A stretch of DNA of 64,000 nucleotides from Pelodera strongyloides (GCA_036852015.1 JAANDG010000154.1:62001-126000), one strand, 5' to 3'. Counted from the first letter of the stretch, positions 50,796 to 63,681 are shown. Notes: generated from the letters alone by a model not told the origin. Program-made: numbers and translations.

Positions 50796-53194
50796 TCACG
50801 GTGCGAGTCCGTTCTGAGTATCAGGATTTCTCGGACTAATTGACCTTGGTGATCGAGTCGCTTCTAAGGTCTGAAGCCGTTGTTCAACTTCGTGTAAACG
50901 ACTACCGAGGATTCTGAAATGAAATATATACCTTGCAAACATGCTGACAACATTCCGCCTTCCCAACGCAGAAATTTGACTATCACCCTCAGAACTGCAT
51001 ACTGGGGAAGAGTTGTTAATTCATGAGTCTTAGTGTTGCAGTTAGATTTTTAAAGTCTTAGTGTTGAAGTTAGCTTTCTGAACGTTTTTTAATACATAAT
51101 GAGGAGAAGAAGCGGCTTACTTATTGGCTCGTCTCTGATGTGCTAGGGCCATTTGTTTGTCATTGCACAAATCAAGGAGCACGTTGGATAGAGCACGATA
51201 GTCGCCCTCGGTAAGTTCGACAGCATTTGAAGCGAGAAGCTCACGAACTATATGAGTTACTTTTGGTTTTATACAACTTCATTCAGTTTTAAAGAAATAG
51301 CGTTTCAATCAATTACCGAAATGAACTAACTTTGTTTCATATTCACAACAGCTACACTGGTTTTCTCCTCCAAGGATGCATCATTTTGCTTTGAGCCGGA
51401 CTAAATTTAAGCAATGAAGTACGCGTTGAACGAACAATTAATGCTTATATGACGGACTTTAAAAAAAGGCTTTTTTAATGAATACACACCGATTTCTTTG
51501 CCTGCGCTTGTTCAGCAACAGTTTGGTATTTCTGTAACGTGGCCTTTATTGTCTGGCTTTCCTCTTGCGCGTTGTCCAATTGGGCTTTGAGATATCGATT
51601 TTCCGCAACCAAACCATCCAAATCTTCGACCACCTGAACAAAATGGATAAAACGTTGCAAGGTACATAAAATACTTTTGATATGACAATTTCAATGAGCA
51701 TACCCCGCAGGAGCAAGGGTCGGTCTGCGAGAGATGACAACAAATATTCTGGTTGCAAAGATGCCGTCAGCTGCATTTGACATATAAATATATTCAAAGA
51801 ATACTGACCTGTCGTGGATCCCCATTCAACAAATAGGTCAATTCAGAAGAGAGTCTTTCTATTTTTTTCACTAGCGCTTCTCGCTCGAGTAACAGCTCCT
51901 CCTTTGTACTCAAAAGGGTATTGAGATCCAGTTTTATCTGCCTGTTCTAAAATAATATGCATGCAACCATCATGCTTTATTATAGTTGTTCACTTTAATA
52001 TATCAGATAGGAATAAGAACTGACCTCAGTGACAACTTTTTCGTATTTTTCTATGTAGTTGTCCGATGTTGATTGTTCTGAGCTTACTCGTGTTGTTGTC
52101 TAAACAAACTCATATTCAGCTCAATTTTGCGATTTGACGTGATTATTTTTGATGCAAAGTTAACCAAATTAGTACCCGTGGCGCAGGCGCCCCATTCGTA
52201 GGAGTATCCATTCTCTCCACTTCAACCCGAGCCAATTGTTGACGAAACGTTTTGCAATCCTTTTGCAAGTCTACAAAATAAACACACATACAATATGACA
52301 CCCACCATATTATCATTGTTATTCCGCTTGTTGAGCAAAGAGAAAGACAATTGAAGCGCACTTGGTTTTGCGCATATTAGGGAATCATAAAGGATGGTGG
52401 GCTTGAAAATAGTTTTGCCCTTTTTACATATTCATAAATTTTACTAAATTTGTTAGCAGTTCCAAAAACGTAGTGTGGGCAAAGATTGTAAGAATTTGGC
52501 ACTCTTAACGCATTGCAGACATCAGATATTCCTAGCGAATAGGATAGATATTGACCTCGTATTTCGGCCCGAAGATCTAAATTTTCCCTCGATAATGTCT
52601 CTTTTTCGGCCTTCATCTTCCATATTTCGTGTTTTAGATCGTCCACTTGGCGTACACTGTTCTGCTGACTGGTGCTGGCGCCCTGCGATAAAATATTTTT
52701 TTAGACATTTTTAACTTTGAAACATTCCTTTGAACAGTCTTAACTAACAGATCGAAGCCAAAATAAGGAGCACATTCAAACCGTAGTTAAATTCTGTAGT
52801 TCGTGCTCTGCTCTGGCTAGATTCCTCTCATAATTCTCGGCCGTTGCCTGCCAAGTCTTCCGGGAATGCTCAATCTGCTCAAGATCTTTTGCCAACCGCA
52901 ATACTGTCTCAGTCTTTGTGGAAAGTTTCGTCTGTAGAACTTGAAACTGGAAGATGGGCAGAGTATTACACGTAATGTACATATAAAACAATTTTTTTTG
53001 CGTTTCGTATGCGTCTATTATGTCCTCCAGATATTCCAGAACTACTCCGATGTAGTGACGTTAGGATCGTTTATGATTCTACTTAAGTTTGACGTTACTC
53101 GCTTCAAGTTGAAATACTACACCTGACTTAATAGTTCCATATAATCGTCCTCTGAGTGAACCCTCGCCTTGGGTGCGTATAGATTAACGTTCAT
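50796..53194 (-). CDS. CCDC149-type coiled-coil protein
   Basis: About ten exons, roughly 380-400 aa, lie from ATG 53194 to TGA 50796: 53194-53123, 52946-52782, 52682-52556, about 52273-52165, 52100-52023, 51948-51812, 51633-51490, 51405-51345, 51250-51117, 50931-50796. Nearly all of it is predicted coiled coil. Points shared with CCDC149 are IERLSSELTYLLNG, LVAENRYLKAQLDNAQEE, ALAHQRRANKILGSRL and EVEQRLQTLE. Cell role in this family is poorly known. The start is supported by TTATGTTCAG at 53204, nine bases before the ATG. The middle exon pair near 52273-52023 is less certain than the rest. Other long coiled-coil families (CEP135, TSGA10) fit worse. Confidence 0.78.
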
Positions 53195-53203
53195 TCAAAA
53201 AAC

Positions 53204-53206
53204 CTG
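53204..53206 (-). promoter_or_regulatory. Acceptor nine bases before the CCDC149-type start codon
   Basis: On the minus strand TTTATGTTCAG is followed by GTTTTTTGA and the ATG at 53194. No coding exon upstream is evident. Candidate spliced-leader acceptor. Confidence 0.5.
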
Positions 53207-54040
53207 AACATAAAATAGAAAATAAGGCAAATAAGTGAGAGCGTAAAAACGGTTGGCTGGCACTAATGATCAAGTACATCAGCTTGAGTTCCAGTTATGT
53301 ATAATAAATTTTCTTTTAGGAAAAAATAATAATACTTTGCAAACATCTTGGGGAGTGAGACTTGAGACAGGATAATTATTACGAAACATTCTTAATGTTC
53401 TTAATTATGACCCATATTAGGTGATCGAATTTGCCTGTTACACCTCTCTATTTCATACCTACAATTAGTAAACTATGAGATGCACATGCGTAGCTAAGGA
53501 AATAAACATGCTCTAGTTACGGTTGAAATAGCGAGCCATAGACGCACTTGCGACTAACCGCAGTCTAATTGTAAGTATTAGCGGTAATGATGATGTATAT
53601 GGTAAATAAGGGGTTATGACCATGAAAAGTGGCCGCAATTCAACCCTGATGACAGCTGGACATTCATTCCGTGTGTATTGATCGCCGGGCCACCAACAGA
53701 GAACACCCAAAGATGGAAATTAGAAGAGAATACTCACTAGAAGCAAATGGAGCACGCAAAGATGGAAAATGTTTCTGAATTGGTAAAAAGTATACCTTTC
53801 AGTAGAATAATGCTAAACAGGATGCGACGTTGCCAATCTGTAAAAACAAATACGACGAACCAAATAGGACAAACGAATTTATAAAAAAATATTATAAATA
53901 TCATAACCGACCACTCCAACAACAAAAGTAACGTGCAACGCGCAAGTAAAAGTTAAACCTAGGTGTGCATTTTCAGAACTTCATATTTGCCTTAACTTTT
54001 ATCACGCATTAGGAAAGCCCTACAAAGGATAGGAATTTCG
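53207..54040. other. Intergenic stretch, nothing clear
   Basis: Only short frames without splice context are seen. Confidence 0.4.
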
Positions 54041-54476
54041 TTAAAGAGACAAAAAAAAAACGAGAAAAAAAGTTTTCCTCAATTTTCTTCCACAGAATGT
54101 CCGGAATTTCAGAAATCTTACTGTGAAAACCGGTTTTATTAACACCTAGAACTCACAGAGTTATTCCTCGGCAAACTGTTAGGCCAATACCGTAGTCAGA
54201 GACTTCAAAATACGTTTTTGCGGTTATATCAATCTTTTTGAGTTCTTTCTCTACAGAATAATGAATGAAGATCATTCCTACGACTATAACAGGGTGTTTC
54301 CAATACTGTAGTGCCCCAAAAGCGCGAAAAATGTGACTACGGTACCTGGCCGAACAGTTTGCCGGGGAATAACTCGGTGAGTTCTAGGTGTAAAGTTTTC
54401 ACAGTAATATTTATGAAATTCCGGACATTCTGTGCACGTAAATTGAGGAATTTTTTCTCGTGGTCTGTCCCTTTAA
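54041..54476. mobile_element. MITE-like inverted-repeat element, family B copy 2
   Basis: Same family as 1364-1833: CACAGAATGTCCGGAATTTC near the left end, TACGGTACCTGGCCGAACAG and CCGGGGAATAACTCGGTGAG toward the right, ending GTCCCTTTAA. The ends are more diverged than in copy 1. Non-coding. Confidence 0.78.
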
Positions 54477-56754
54477 GTTGAATTTAGGATTGGTTCTACC
54501 GTTCTAACGATACACTAGCTAATGGAGGAGCTCATACGAGACGTGAGCCGTGGTCGGCCTGCAATAAACGCTATTTAGATGACTGAAGTGAACAAGTTAA
54601 CCAAAGAAAGAGAAAGAATAGGATGGGATAAGTAGTGTCGATGTATTTTAATGCTTTGTTATGAAATTATATGTGTTGAGGTACGTAATGCCTTGTGTAT
54701 GTAGGTCTGCACCCTGGTGGAAACTCGAGCGTCGCGCGCCAGCATTCTCCACGACGGCGTACTGTAGAATGTCCGAGGGATTTGCATAAGTTTCTCATTC
54801 AACCCTTTCATTTCTTTATTCTACTTCATGTGCATGTGCATCAGTTACTATATACAAGCAAAATTCTGGATGGCTTTTTTTATTGCACAAATGATTTTTT
54901 ACTCGAAAACATTATTTCCAGGTAGTTGAAGCTAATGAGTTGACTGGTTGCGAGTTGATTGGTCCTTGTTGCGCCCTTATTCGTTACTTGCAACTACATG
55001 ACGAGGCGTTGATTATGTTTGCATTCATTACCTAGGTACAAATTAGTATCCCTCCCCATAAACTTACTACAATGAAAATCATTAATTCACTCGCACTTGC
55101 CACTTGGTTCTATTTTGTGTTTATAGGATACCTAAAAATATTGGTAGGTAAATTTGGCTATGACACATACAAAATACACTAACAATGTCATTTTTGCTGT
55201 TCATGTAAAATACACTAACAGTGCTATTTTTGCTGTTCATGCTGTTCAAAACTATTAATTATGTGTGTAAATTTATTTGCGAACGGATGACTTCATTACA
55301 GTAGTATCGTGCATGTTCGGAAGCCAATCCCATAGTTGTTTATTTGCATGCAACATTCCACTCTTTGTTTTGTTAGTAGACTTTGCAGCTGCGTTTGCGA
55401 AAGGTTTAGTCCCATCAAAAACAAGTGCTAACGATGAGTAATAGAGGTGTTTTTTTTTGCGAAGAACTTTTTTTCTTCACGTCTGCCACATTCAAGGCAA
55501 AATAGAACACAATATTTTAATGTTTTAATTGAATGAACTGAAGCAAATAAAATGACTGAACTTGATGCATTGTGCCGTTGGTTTTTTTATAATAAATTAC
55601 TGTAAGATATGCGCACAGAGCACCAATTATACCTAATTGGCAACTCAATGCACCGTTAGTATGTGAGTTCATAACTATTTTTCCACCAAGTAACCGTGCA
55701 AGAAAATCTGTGCAGTTATTGATGAAACGCGCAATAAGAGTCTTTCATAAAACTATGATAGTCTAATAGTCTCGCACGTGTTTATTCCCTGTCACCAGTC
55801 TTTGTTACGCTCTTTGTCCCACGAGACATCTACCCAAGAAACGAACCCCACATATGTCTTGCAAATAATGATGAAAGTTCACTTGACTTGTGTTAGTCTC
55901 AAAGAAAATCATAAAGCATTGGTACCTATTCTTTAGTAAATCCTACATTCCTTGAAATAATTCAAAACATTGTTTAATTTCTATGTACGTTTCTGCAATG
56001 GCCAATTTTTCAATACATGACGCTAATCGGGTCACGTTTTTTTTACATGTTGTAATATTTTTACTTGAATAAATTCTCGCTCTCGGCGCGCGCAATTTCA
56101 ACACTCATTTGAATTTTCTTCCTCTGTCCTTGATTATTTGCTTTATGATTAGATTTCCTTATTGTTCCTATGCCCTGCGACGCACAGTTTTGTCGCACAT
56201 GGCAACCCACCTTACGAAGGCAATTTACCTTTTTTGCCTTTTGCTTGAAATTTATCAACTGTTTCCGGTCACTCGGCCTACTTATCCTATTTTCGATAGT
56301 TTGACACTGAGGCGCAAAAAAAAAGACTTTCTCGCTAATAATACGGCAAAAAGTTCAAAAATTTGTGAGACTTCATGATCAAACCTCGACCTAACAATCT
56401 TCTTTTCACCCTCCCAGTCTTCAATTTCCTTCCAAAGCTAGCCTTCACAATTGTACAAACGTTATTTTAATTATGGTTTTCAGCTAAAAGACAATTGTCC
56501 AGGTTATTGTCAACATTTGTCTTGCCGTCTAATCATACGGAACGTGCACAAATTATAGCCCATTTAATGAGTTGCTCACATGATTTGCTGTGCCAATTTC
56601 TCTTTTATAAGATGCAATTTGTTAACGTGGTATCCTCGATGGATCCTATGATTATTTTTGTGTATTTCTTATTCTTCGTATGTGCATTCCGCAGTTCCGC
56701 GGACTTTTGCCTCCTTCATGCCTCAGAAACAATTTAAAAGGATGGGTGTCGTTT
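54477..56754. other. Intergenic stretch with a short tandem repeat
   Basis: The only structure noted is a 36-bp unit repeated at 55169-55204 and 55205-55240 (AAAATACACTAACA...ATTTTTGCTGTTCAT). The frames at 56109-56378 and 56495-56737 have no splice support or resemblance and are not called. Confidence 0.45.
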
Positions 56755-57202
56755 CAAATCGCCCTTTTGTTTATTTTTGATATGCATTATTGTAAACCCC
56801 ATACAAATAACAATCAGTCTGTTTCCAATCAAGGATCCCAGGGTTTGTAGTTTTCTGACATTGGAGAGACCAGGTCGGAGGCTAACTTTCTGTTCGACAG
56901 CTGGTGCACTGTAACCTGCAGGAAAATAACGCGATAGGCAAAGAGAGTCAAAGCTTGATAGAGATGTTGAGATAGCAACAAAGTTAGAGAGCGGTTTCTT
57001 TCCCTATCTCTCGATGTCTATAGCGTTACTTTCCTGCCAACTACAGTGCACCAGCTGTCAAGCAAGGGGATTCATATCAAGTCTATCCAGTGTCAGCAAA
57101 CTAGAGACTTTGAGAACCTTGATTTGGCAACTTTGTGTGCCGATGAGTGTGATTTATATGGGGTTTACAATACATATCAAAAATAAACAAAGGGGCGATT
57201 TG
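56755..57202. mobile_element. Foldback element, about 448 bp
   Basis: CAAATCGCCCTTTTGTTTAT at the left pairs with ATAAACAAAGGGGCGATTTG at the right. Inner segments pair too: CAGCTGGTGCACTGTAACCT with ACTACAGTGCACCAGCTG. The whole element can fold into one hairpin. No transposase. Confidence 0.82.
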
Positions 57203-57266
57203 CAATGACCCCATTCCTTTAATATGTATTTTAGCGAAATTCGTTAATTTCCGTGAAACTTTTTAG

Positions 57267-57267
57267 G
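57267..57267 (+). promoter_or_regulatory. Acceptor upstream of the 217-aa coiled-coil gene
   Basis: AACTTTTTAG ends at 57266. The mRNA would begin GGTCACTGAACG, with the ATG 26 bases on at 57293. Candidate spliced-leader acceptor. Confidence 0.45.
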
Positions 57268-57292
57268 GTCACTGAACGGGCTTCTTTACGAG

Positions 57293-59472
57293 ATGTCCGA
57301 ATCTCAGGTGGACAAAAGTGCCTTAGAGGAGGTGTGGTTGATTTCCTTGCGTGTTCTAACCATTATCTAAAGGTTTTCTTCCGTTTGCAAGCTACACGTG
57401 CATGATTTAACTGTTTAACGATTTACCCTGTTGGATGTGAGGCAAATTATAGTGTAATCACATGAATACGGAAGTCTTTGCGAACACTATACCAATGATA
57501 ATTATGATCAATATCAACATCATTCCAGGTAGTTGTGGCTGAAGGCGATCTTACGAAAACTGAGTACAGGGCCAAAAGACCAAGACAGGTAGCACGTATA
57601 GTCGATGTTGTTAAAACAAAGGGCCGATATCCACTATATATTAATTATATAGGAGACGTACAGTGGCCTGTTCACTTGGCGCTAACTACAAATTTCAGAC
57701 CTGGTTTGTAGTTGACTAAATCCGCAATGCCATATTTCTGTGTGTTTCATCTTTCAGGAGTTCCTGAGGGAAAATATTATCTCGACTGTTGAAAAGGCCT
57801 GCAATCGCCTTAACGACATCGATGCTGGGATTCCGCTCGATACAGATCAGATTGGATCCAAGAGACGCAAGGAAGACATTGAGTAAGTTTCACTTTTAGC
57901 TTCTTAATAAAATTGACTGATGAACATTTTATTCCTTTCTTTTCGTTTTCTCTTGTTTTTGAGTAGTAGTACTTTAATGCACCATTAAATATCAATCCGC
58001 GTGACCTTTACGTCCTAGCGCATTGTAGCTTATTTTGCCTTCCGAGGAGCTGTATATCGCAGATTCTTTCTGATATGCGACGAGTTGCTCTTGACAAGTT
58101 CACGATTGGCAGAGTCCGACTTCTTACAGTTGCTAAGCAGTTGTCACTTTCGCGCATCTTCTAAGGCACAGTGGCCACAGAGCGCAACGCCTCCGCGCTA
58201 AAATTTATCTTCGAATCGTTACATGAAAATAATAAATTTAAGAAGGGTTCCACGACAAATCAAGTGAAGCGTGTGAATTCAATTTCAAAAGGTTTGCTGT
58301 AGTCGCCTACAGTAACTAACATTCGTCGTTAGATGTTAACTTTCTTTCTTTCTAGTGCTGAAGAACAAGGCTTGCACAAAGACCTTGAAGAACTGAAAGA
58401 GAAACGTGAACATGATGTTGAGGAAGTCAACGACAAGTTTGTATTTTGTATTTTACAATTTGCCGTATGTCCTTAGTACATATTCTAAAGCATTTTGAAG
58501 AAACCATACATTTTCAACCACTTTAGATGCGACAAGAATGAGAAGGATGCTTCTTCGAGTGGCGATGAATCGGATCCCCTTGCCGAAAAAAAGTGGGTTT
58601 TAAGGAGTCGCGTTAACCGTGACCAAAATATTCCGTTAAATGTTAAAATAATTTATTATACTATATTTCAGTGACCCAGAACGCCTCAAAGAGTCGCTCA
58701 GACAAATAATCCAGGAACGAGATGGTGCTCAGCAACAGCTCAAGTGAGAATTTTTAGAGATCAATTAACAAGAGTAATGCTCGAAAATAAATGAAGTTAA
58801 ATTTAAGAAGCTAACCATAAGAAGTTAAATTTTAAGCTAATGCTCGAAAACTTTCAGAAGCACTAAGCGCATCCTTTATATGGAGAGACGGGATTTCGAA
58901 TACACACACTTTCTCGCGGATATGGAAAAGAAGTAAGTGTAGGAAGAATTGCACGACCAATGCAACCACTTCCACAGTATAAAAATGCCTGGTTTTTAAC
59001 GTACACACTTTCAGATTGACCTTCATTGCCATGGAGAGACAGCTCAACGAAGCTCGAGAGCATTTGGAATTGCTGAAAAATGAAAATGGGTAACGGATTA
59101 TATTATGTTAGACATCTACTATTGACACGTGGTAGAATCAACCAATGACCCGATTGTGCTGCGTCGGCTACCTTTGGACATCATAAAACAATTAGAAGTA
59201 ATCTAACTATTGGATTGCTCGACAGAAACTACGTATTCTCGTGCTTACATGTAGGAATCCTACCGGATCCTTAGTTTCTTCTGTCGTTTCGCTTGTTTCA
59301 TCCCTTGCCACCTATTTATCACTCCACTTTCACGTAATAATATTTCAGTACAGGTTTTAATTAATTGTTCGCTGGCTTACTATGCCTAGCAATGAATGCA
59401 CCTTCTTTCAGCGAACTGAAGGCTGAGCTCGATCAGTTGAAGCAGCGGAACACTGAACTGTCTGAGGAATGA
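57293..59472 (+). CDS. Coiled-coil protein of 217 aa, family not recognised
   Basis: Nine exons join in phase: 57293-57331, 57529-57588, 57758-57882, 58356-58436, 58527-58592, 58672-58743, 58858-58932, 59015-59089, 59412-59472. The N-terminal part has a basic patch (YRAKRPRQ, GSKRRKED), perhaps a nuclear signal. From about residue 75 the protein is charged and helical (HKDLEELKEKREHDVEEV, LRQIIQERDGAQQQLK, ERQLNEAREHLELLKNE, ELKAELDQLKQRNTELSEE at the end). A serine-acidic linker (KDASSSGDESDPLAEK) breaks the coil near its middle. All introns from the third onward fall after codon base 2, so exons 4 to 8 are symmetric. No catalytic motif. Confidence 0.78.
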
Positions 59473-61040
59473 ATTGATCCACAAGAACATTCCTTATTAG
59501 CTTCTATGTGTCAAATATTGTTTCTGCCTAATTATTATCTTACAGTATTAGTTGTTTATATTAGTCTTGTTTTAACTTGCCCTTTGTCTCTCTATGGGTC
59601 TGACCCACGACAAAAGATCTAATGATTTTCCTGCGTATGGAAGATAATCCCAATCAAAACTTCATAGTTGGATTCTAAGTTGGAAATAATCATCTGCCAC
59701 TGCTGATGCTTGCCACTGCCTGCAGCACTATAATCGAAAACACCTATGCAGTTTCGCTTCCTCATATAAAGGTTACTGTAAGCTTCTTGGTAAGCAATTT
59801 CGCGCTCTTTTCATATCACCAGGTCTTCCAATTGAAACGACAGAGACTCGTCCTGACAGTAATTTGCATACCGATAGTGCGCCACGTGTGCGCGAACAAA
59901 ATTTTCCGTCGCTAAATGTTCGCGACCGTCGTTGCGCATCTAGGTCCACTCGTTTTGAACCACCCCTCCCGCAGTTTAATATTATTCATGTTCTCGTAGT
60001 TATTTGTGTTCAGGAGGCTAACTACACACGACTAAGTTCTAGCATGCTCCTAAATATTGTTCTTTTGTGTTGAAATTAGGAATTGACCATTTCCGGTGTA
60101 ATAAATTATGCCTTTGAGATCGCTAACTTTTAATGTATAAGCCAGTTATTTTCAGTGACAATGTTTGGTTTTGCCAATAATGCGTTACTCTGTAAGTTCC
60201 GTAGTTTATAAATATCGTTCCAGCTCTCCTGCAATATAACATTTTGTATTCAATCTTAGTTTATTTGGTTTTGAGCGTGTTTCTTTGTATGCTACCATGA
60301 TTGTGAAGCAGCTTACTATCTGTTTAAACAAATCGACTCTTTAGGATATTTATGTGAGAAAAACATTGCAACAAAATAGCAAGAGGACGGGTGATTTAAG
60401 ATAAAAACAAAATAGAGTTGCTTCGTTGTAGAGGATAGAGTTCTCTAAAAAGTGTGCAATCGGAGAGTTCTAACTTGTTAACTAACAGCGTAGCGACGGT
60501 CCACAGGTCGGTTGACTTATTTTACCAAAGAAACAAAATAACTTCTACATAAAAACTACAAAAATATGGTTGAGGAGGGTGCAGTTTTCTAAAACGTGCG
60601 CTGTTCTTCACTACTAAGAATACAAAGTTGTGACATAGATTTTGAAATCCTTCACTTGTACATGCATATAAAGCTTTACAAAGAGGTTTATAGATGACTG
60701 AGTATTGAAACAATGACCAAAAGAGATCAGGTAGAACGGAAGATTATGAGGTTTAAAAAGATACCACAGAAACGTCACTCTGAACTGAATTCTGTTTAAA
60801 GTCCGCATGTCACGAGAAAATAATCAGCACGCTATAAGACTATGACAGATTGATACAAAAACCCTACAATGAGATGAACGGAGATGTGATTCGCTAATTC
60901 AAGCATAGGAAAACAAACAAAGGATATTGAGACTGGTAAGCTACAAGCTTTCGAACATGTGGACGTTGATGACAAATGGTTTTCCTTGGGATTATTACAG
61001 CCAAACTTTTATTGAGATCTTCTGCCCACTGATCATTATA
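59473..61040. other. Convergent intergenic region
   Basis: This holds the 3' flanks of the coiled-coil gene (plus) and the 234-aa gene (minus). Short frames only; I see no RNA gene or repeat apart from the poly(A) signal at 61008. Confidence 0.4.
61008..61013 (-). terminator. Poly(A) signal AATAAA
   Basis: AATAAA on the minus strand, 28 bases past the stop codon at 61041-61043. It supports the modelled 3' end of the 234-aa gene. Confidence 0.6.
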
Positions 61041-62877
61041 TCATTGGCTTACATAGTCATCTCGTGATTCCTGGAAGATTGATATCATTACAACCGTATC
61101 TGAGATCGGACAGTACCTCCACCAGTATCTGTTTAGCATGAGAAAAATCTGACTCCTGTTCTGTCTTAAATGATTTCAGCACTTTTCATATGTTTTATTG
61201 TCTTATACTTACAGGCAGTTATGCATCAGAAGCTCCAATTCCGCGAGGACCACCTTGATAGAGCGGTCAATGCTCACAAGACGAGCCTGGCAGATCCAGC
61301 TGTTGATCGTCTGAAATATTAATATTGCTTTACTCGGAGTACGATTTTTGTTCATATGATCTCCAATTATTCGAAATGGCCGTGAATCATTTTCTTCTAT
61401 CTGAACCTGTAAAAACCAACCGAATCAATAAGGGTGACCCATTTCGTGAACTCGGATTCGATTTCGTCAATACAAGCAGCGCTCTGGATATCGCTTCCTT
61501 CGCTGATATACCTCACTTGGAGAATCTGGAAACCATCAGGTATAGATATTAATACACTGTGTTCCATGGGTTTCTGTTGTAGCTAAACAAAAGGCAACTT
61601 TATTTAAGCGATGTCTTTGGAGAAGCAGATGAAGACGAAAAAGGAAACGCGAGCAACTTACACTGAGATACACTCGATTGGCTATCTCAGGGAACATGCA
61701 CTCACGGTCATCTACCGGAATGTCGTCGTAGAACTTCTACAATGTTGCATTTTAGTATCGCTCATGAAGCACATACAAAAGACATAGTTTTAAAGGTGGA
61801 GCCAGTCACTTTGCGTTTAGAAGTTAGTCAGGATGATTGAATATCCTAGAGTCTACATTGACCTTCTGTTTGCCTTATATTTGCCAGATTCATTATATTT
61901 GTAGTAAATATTCATTTCATTAATGATCGTATTATCAATATGTGATTGTCGATGTTGATGTTGATGTTCTCATACCTGGAGAGAGTGTACGACAAGGCGG
62001 CAATCGGTGACAAGCGATTGGTGGATGAGCTCGACATGTCCTAGGAACGCCTCCGCAGCTCTATCACCAGCTTGAGCCTAGATTGGTTACGATTATCACT
62101 GGCACAAAACCCCTCCCCCTTTTCATCATGGAAAACCATATGAAAGTTTGCATGCGTTTTATTGGCCGTATTTATAGTGGTATTCTGATGACACGAACCC
62201 ACGATCGCACAGTATCTCTGAAAAACGCGGCTGCCAAGATGGCTATATAAACGACCGCAACATCGGTAATGTGCCTCATTATTGAGAATTTGACATTAAA
62301 TTCAAGTTTCTCATAATATTCTCGAGCACAATGTGCTTGTCAGTATATGCGTTATAACACGCATGAAATTCCACGTCAGCGACGCGCAAAAAGAAGGGCC
62401 GCCGCAGCGCGATGGTGCATCTTTAATGAGCAAATGTCGTATGCAAATTCAGCTTACGGGCACATGCGGACTTCATCCGCATCTCCAATTATTCTTGTTT
62501 GAATTAGAATTGTAAAAATTAATAAGGTTATTTTAAGGTTAATTCACCTTCTCCGTAACCTTCTTGATCAAGTTATAGAATCCGTTTCCTTCCTCAGCAG
62601 ACAGCTCACCAAACTTGCGATGGTTCACCACTGTCGGAATTTGTTTGGCCATGTGTGTCAACTAAAACTTTCACATTACGTATAAGTAAACGTTTATGGC
62701 GTTTGAACAATTGAAACATGTTCCCACCAATGTTCTAAAAGTTACAGTACTTACTATCTTGAACATAATTGGAGGTTCGTTGCGAATGCTGCCACTGTAC
62801 TCCGCGGGAATCTGGCCGCTCATCGGACGCAAACCCTGCACACTTTCAGAAATACGCGTTTCGGGGGCGGCCACCAT
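61041..62877 (-). CDS. Spliced gene of 234 aa, family not recognised
   Basis: Seven exons join in phase: 62877-62755, 62661-62548, 62077-61976, 61736-61662, 61525-61421, 61310-61213, 61128-61041. The N-terminal 40 residues are polar (ETRISESVQGLRPMSGQIPA). The rest is mainly helical: FGELSAEEGNGFYNLIKKV, EAFLGHVELIHQSLVTDCRL, KFYDDIPVDDRECMFPEI, AACIDEIESEFTKWVTLI, VSIDRSIKVVLAELELLMH. There is no signal peptide, membrane segment or catalytic motif. The size and helical make-up would suit a subunit of a larger complex, but this is inference. The start is placed at the first ATG after the acceptor at 62892. Plus-strand frames over the same exons are shadows. Confidence 0.76.
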
Positions 62878-62891
62878 CGTGTGGTTTGCTT

Positions 62892-62894
62892 CTG
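62892..62894 (-). promoter_or_regulatory. Acceptor before the 234-aa gene
   Basis: On the minus strand TTGTATTACAG is followed by AAGCAAACCACACG and the ATG at 62877. Confidence 0.45.
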
Positions 62895-63681
62895 TAATAC
62901 AATGTTTATAAATGCATATTCTCAAAATAACAATCCTCCCAAACGTCAAGAACTGGAGCTACGCTATCGCTATACTGAACCGAGATAACTTTGTATGCAC
63001 CAGTGATTTTTTAAACATCAAGTTCATACTGAAGGAGCATAATTCTAACAATGAAGTCAATACTGAGAAAATGGAATGAAAAAGTGGACCGTGAAATAGC
63101 ATCCTATCTCTTCTTATATACTGAGCCGATCTCTATGGTATTTAATCCACATAAACAAGAATAATTCCCTGGTGATTTTTTTCTTTTGGTTCAGGTTCCT
63201 GGACGCAAACAATTTTTTATACTAATCGCTCGATGTAACGCTTTTCTGCTCTGTTAATAAAGAAATAAAAAAGTGCGTGCGTGATGGTAGTCTGGAATAT
63301 TTTTCTTTAATTTCTTGCTAATGAGCACAGATTTGCCAATAAATATACATTTAATCCTGTTTTCTATGGCTTCTCTTGATACAGAAAGATATTATGAGAT
63401 ACAATAAACATCCAGAAGAGAAGCATCATACAATATAAAAAGAATTTGTAGAATCAGACGTTTTTTGAAGTGACAAAAATAGGGTTCGTGCGATAAACAA
63501 AAGTAAGACCGCTTGTTGACAAAAAAACTGTTGTTTTATCTATCGATGTGAGTATTGGAGATTATGTGTAAACAACTGCCATACAATTGGCTGATGGACC
63601 AGTCAATTGCAAAGCACACTACAATACTTACAGCGGGTGAAACTTACAGTTCACAACACAAATAAAGGTCACAACGCAGCA
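62895..63681. other. Stretch without a supported gene
   Basis: AT-rich sequence with no long frame, repeat or splice pattern that I could support. Confidence 0.4.

Noticed and set aside
61325..61552. 75-codon plus-strand frame ending FADIPHLENLETIRYRY
   Set aside because: It looked protein-like, but the minus strand gives an exon with good splice sites (61525-61421) that joins six others in phase.
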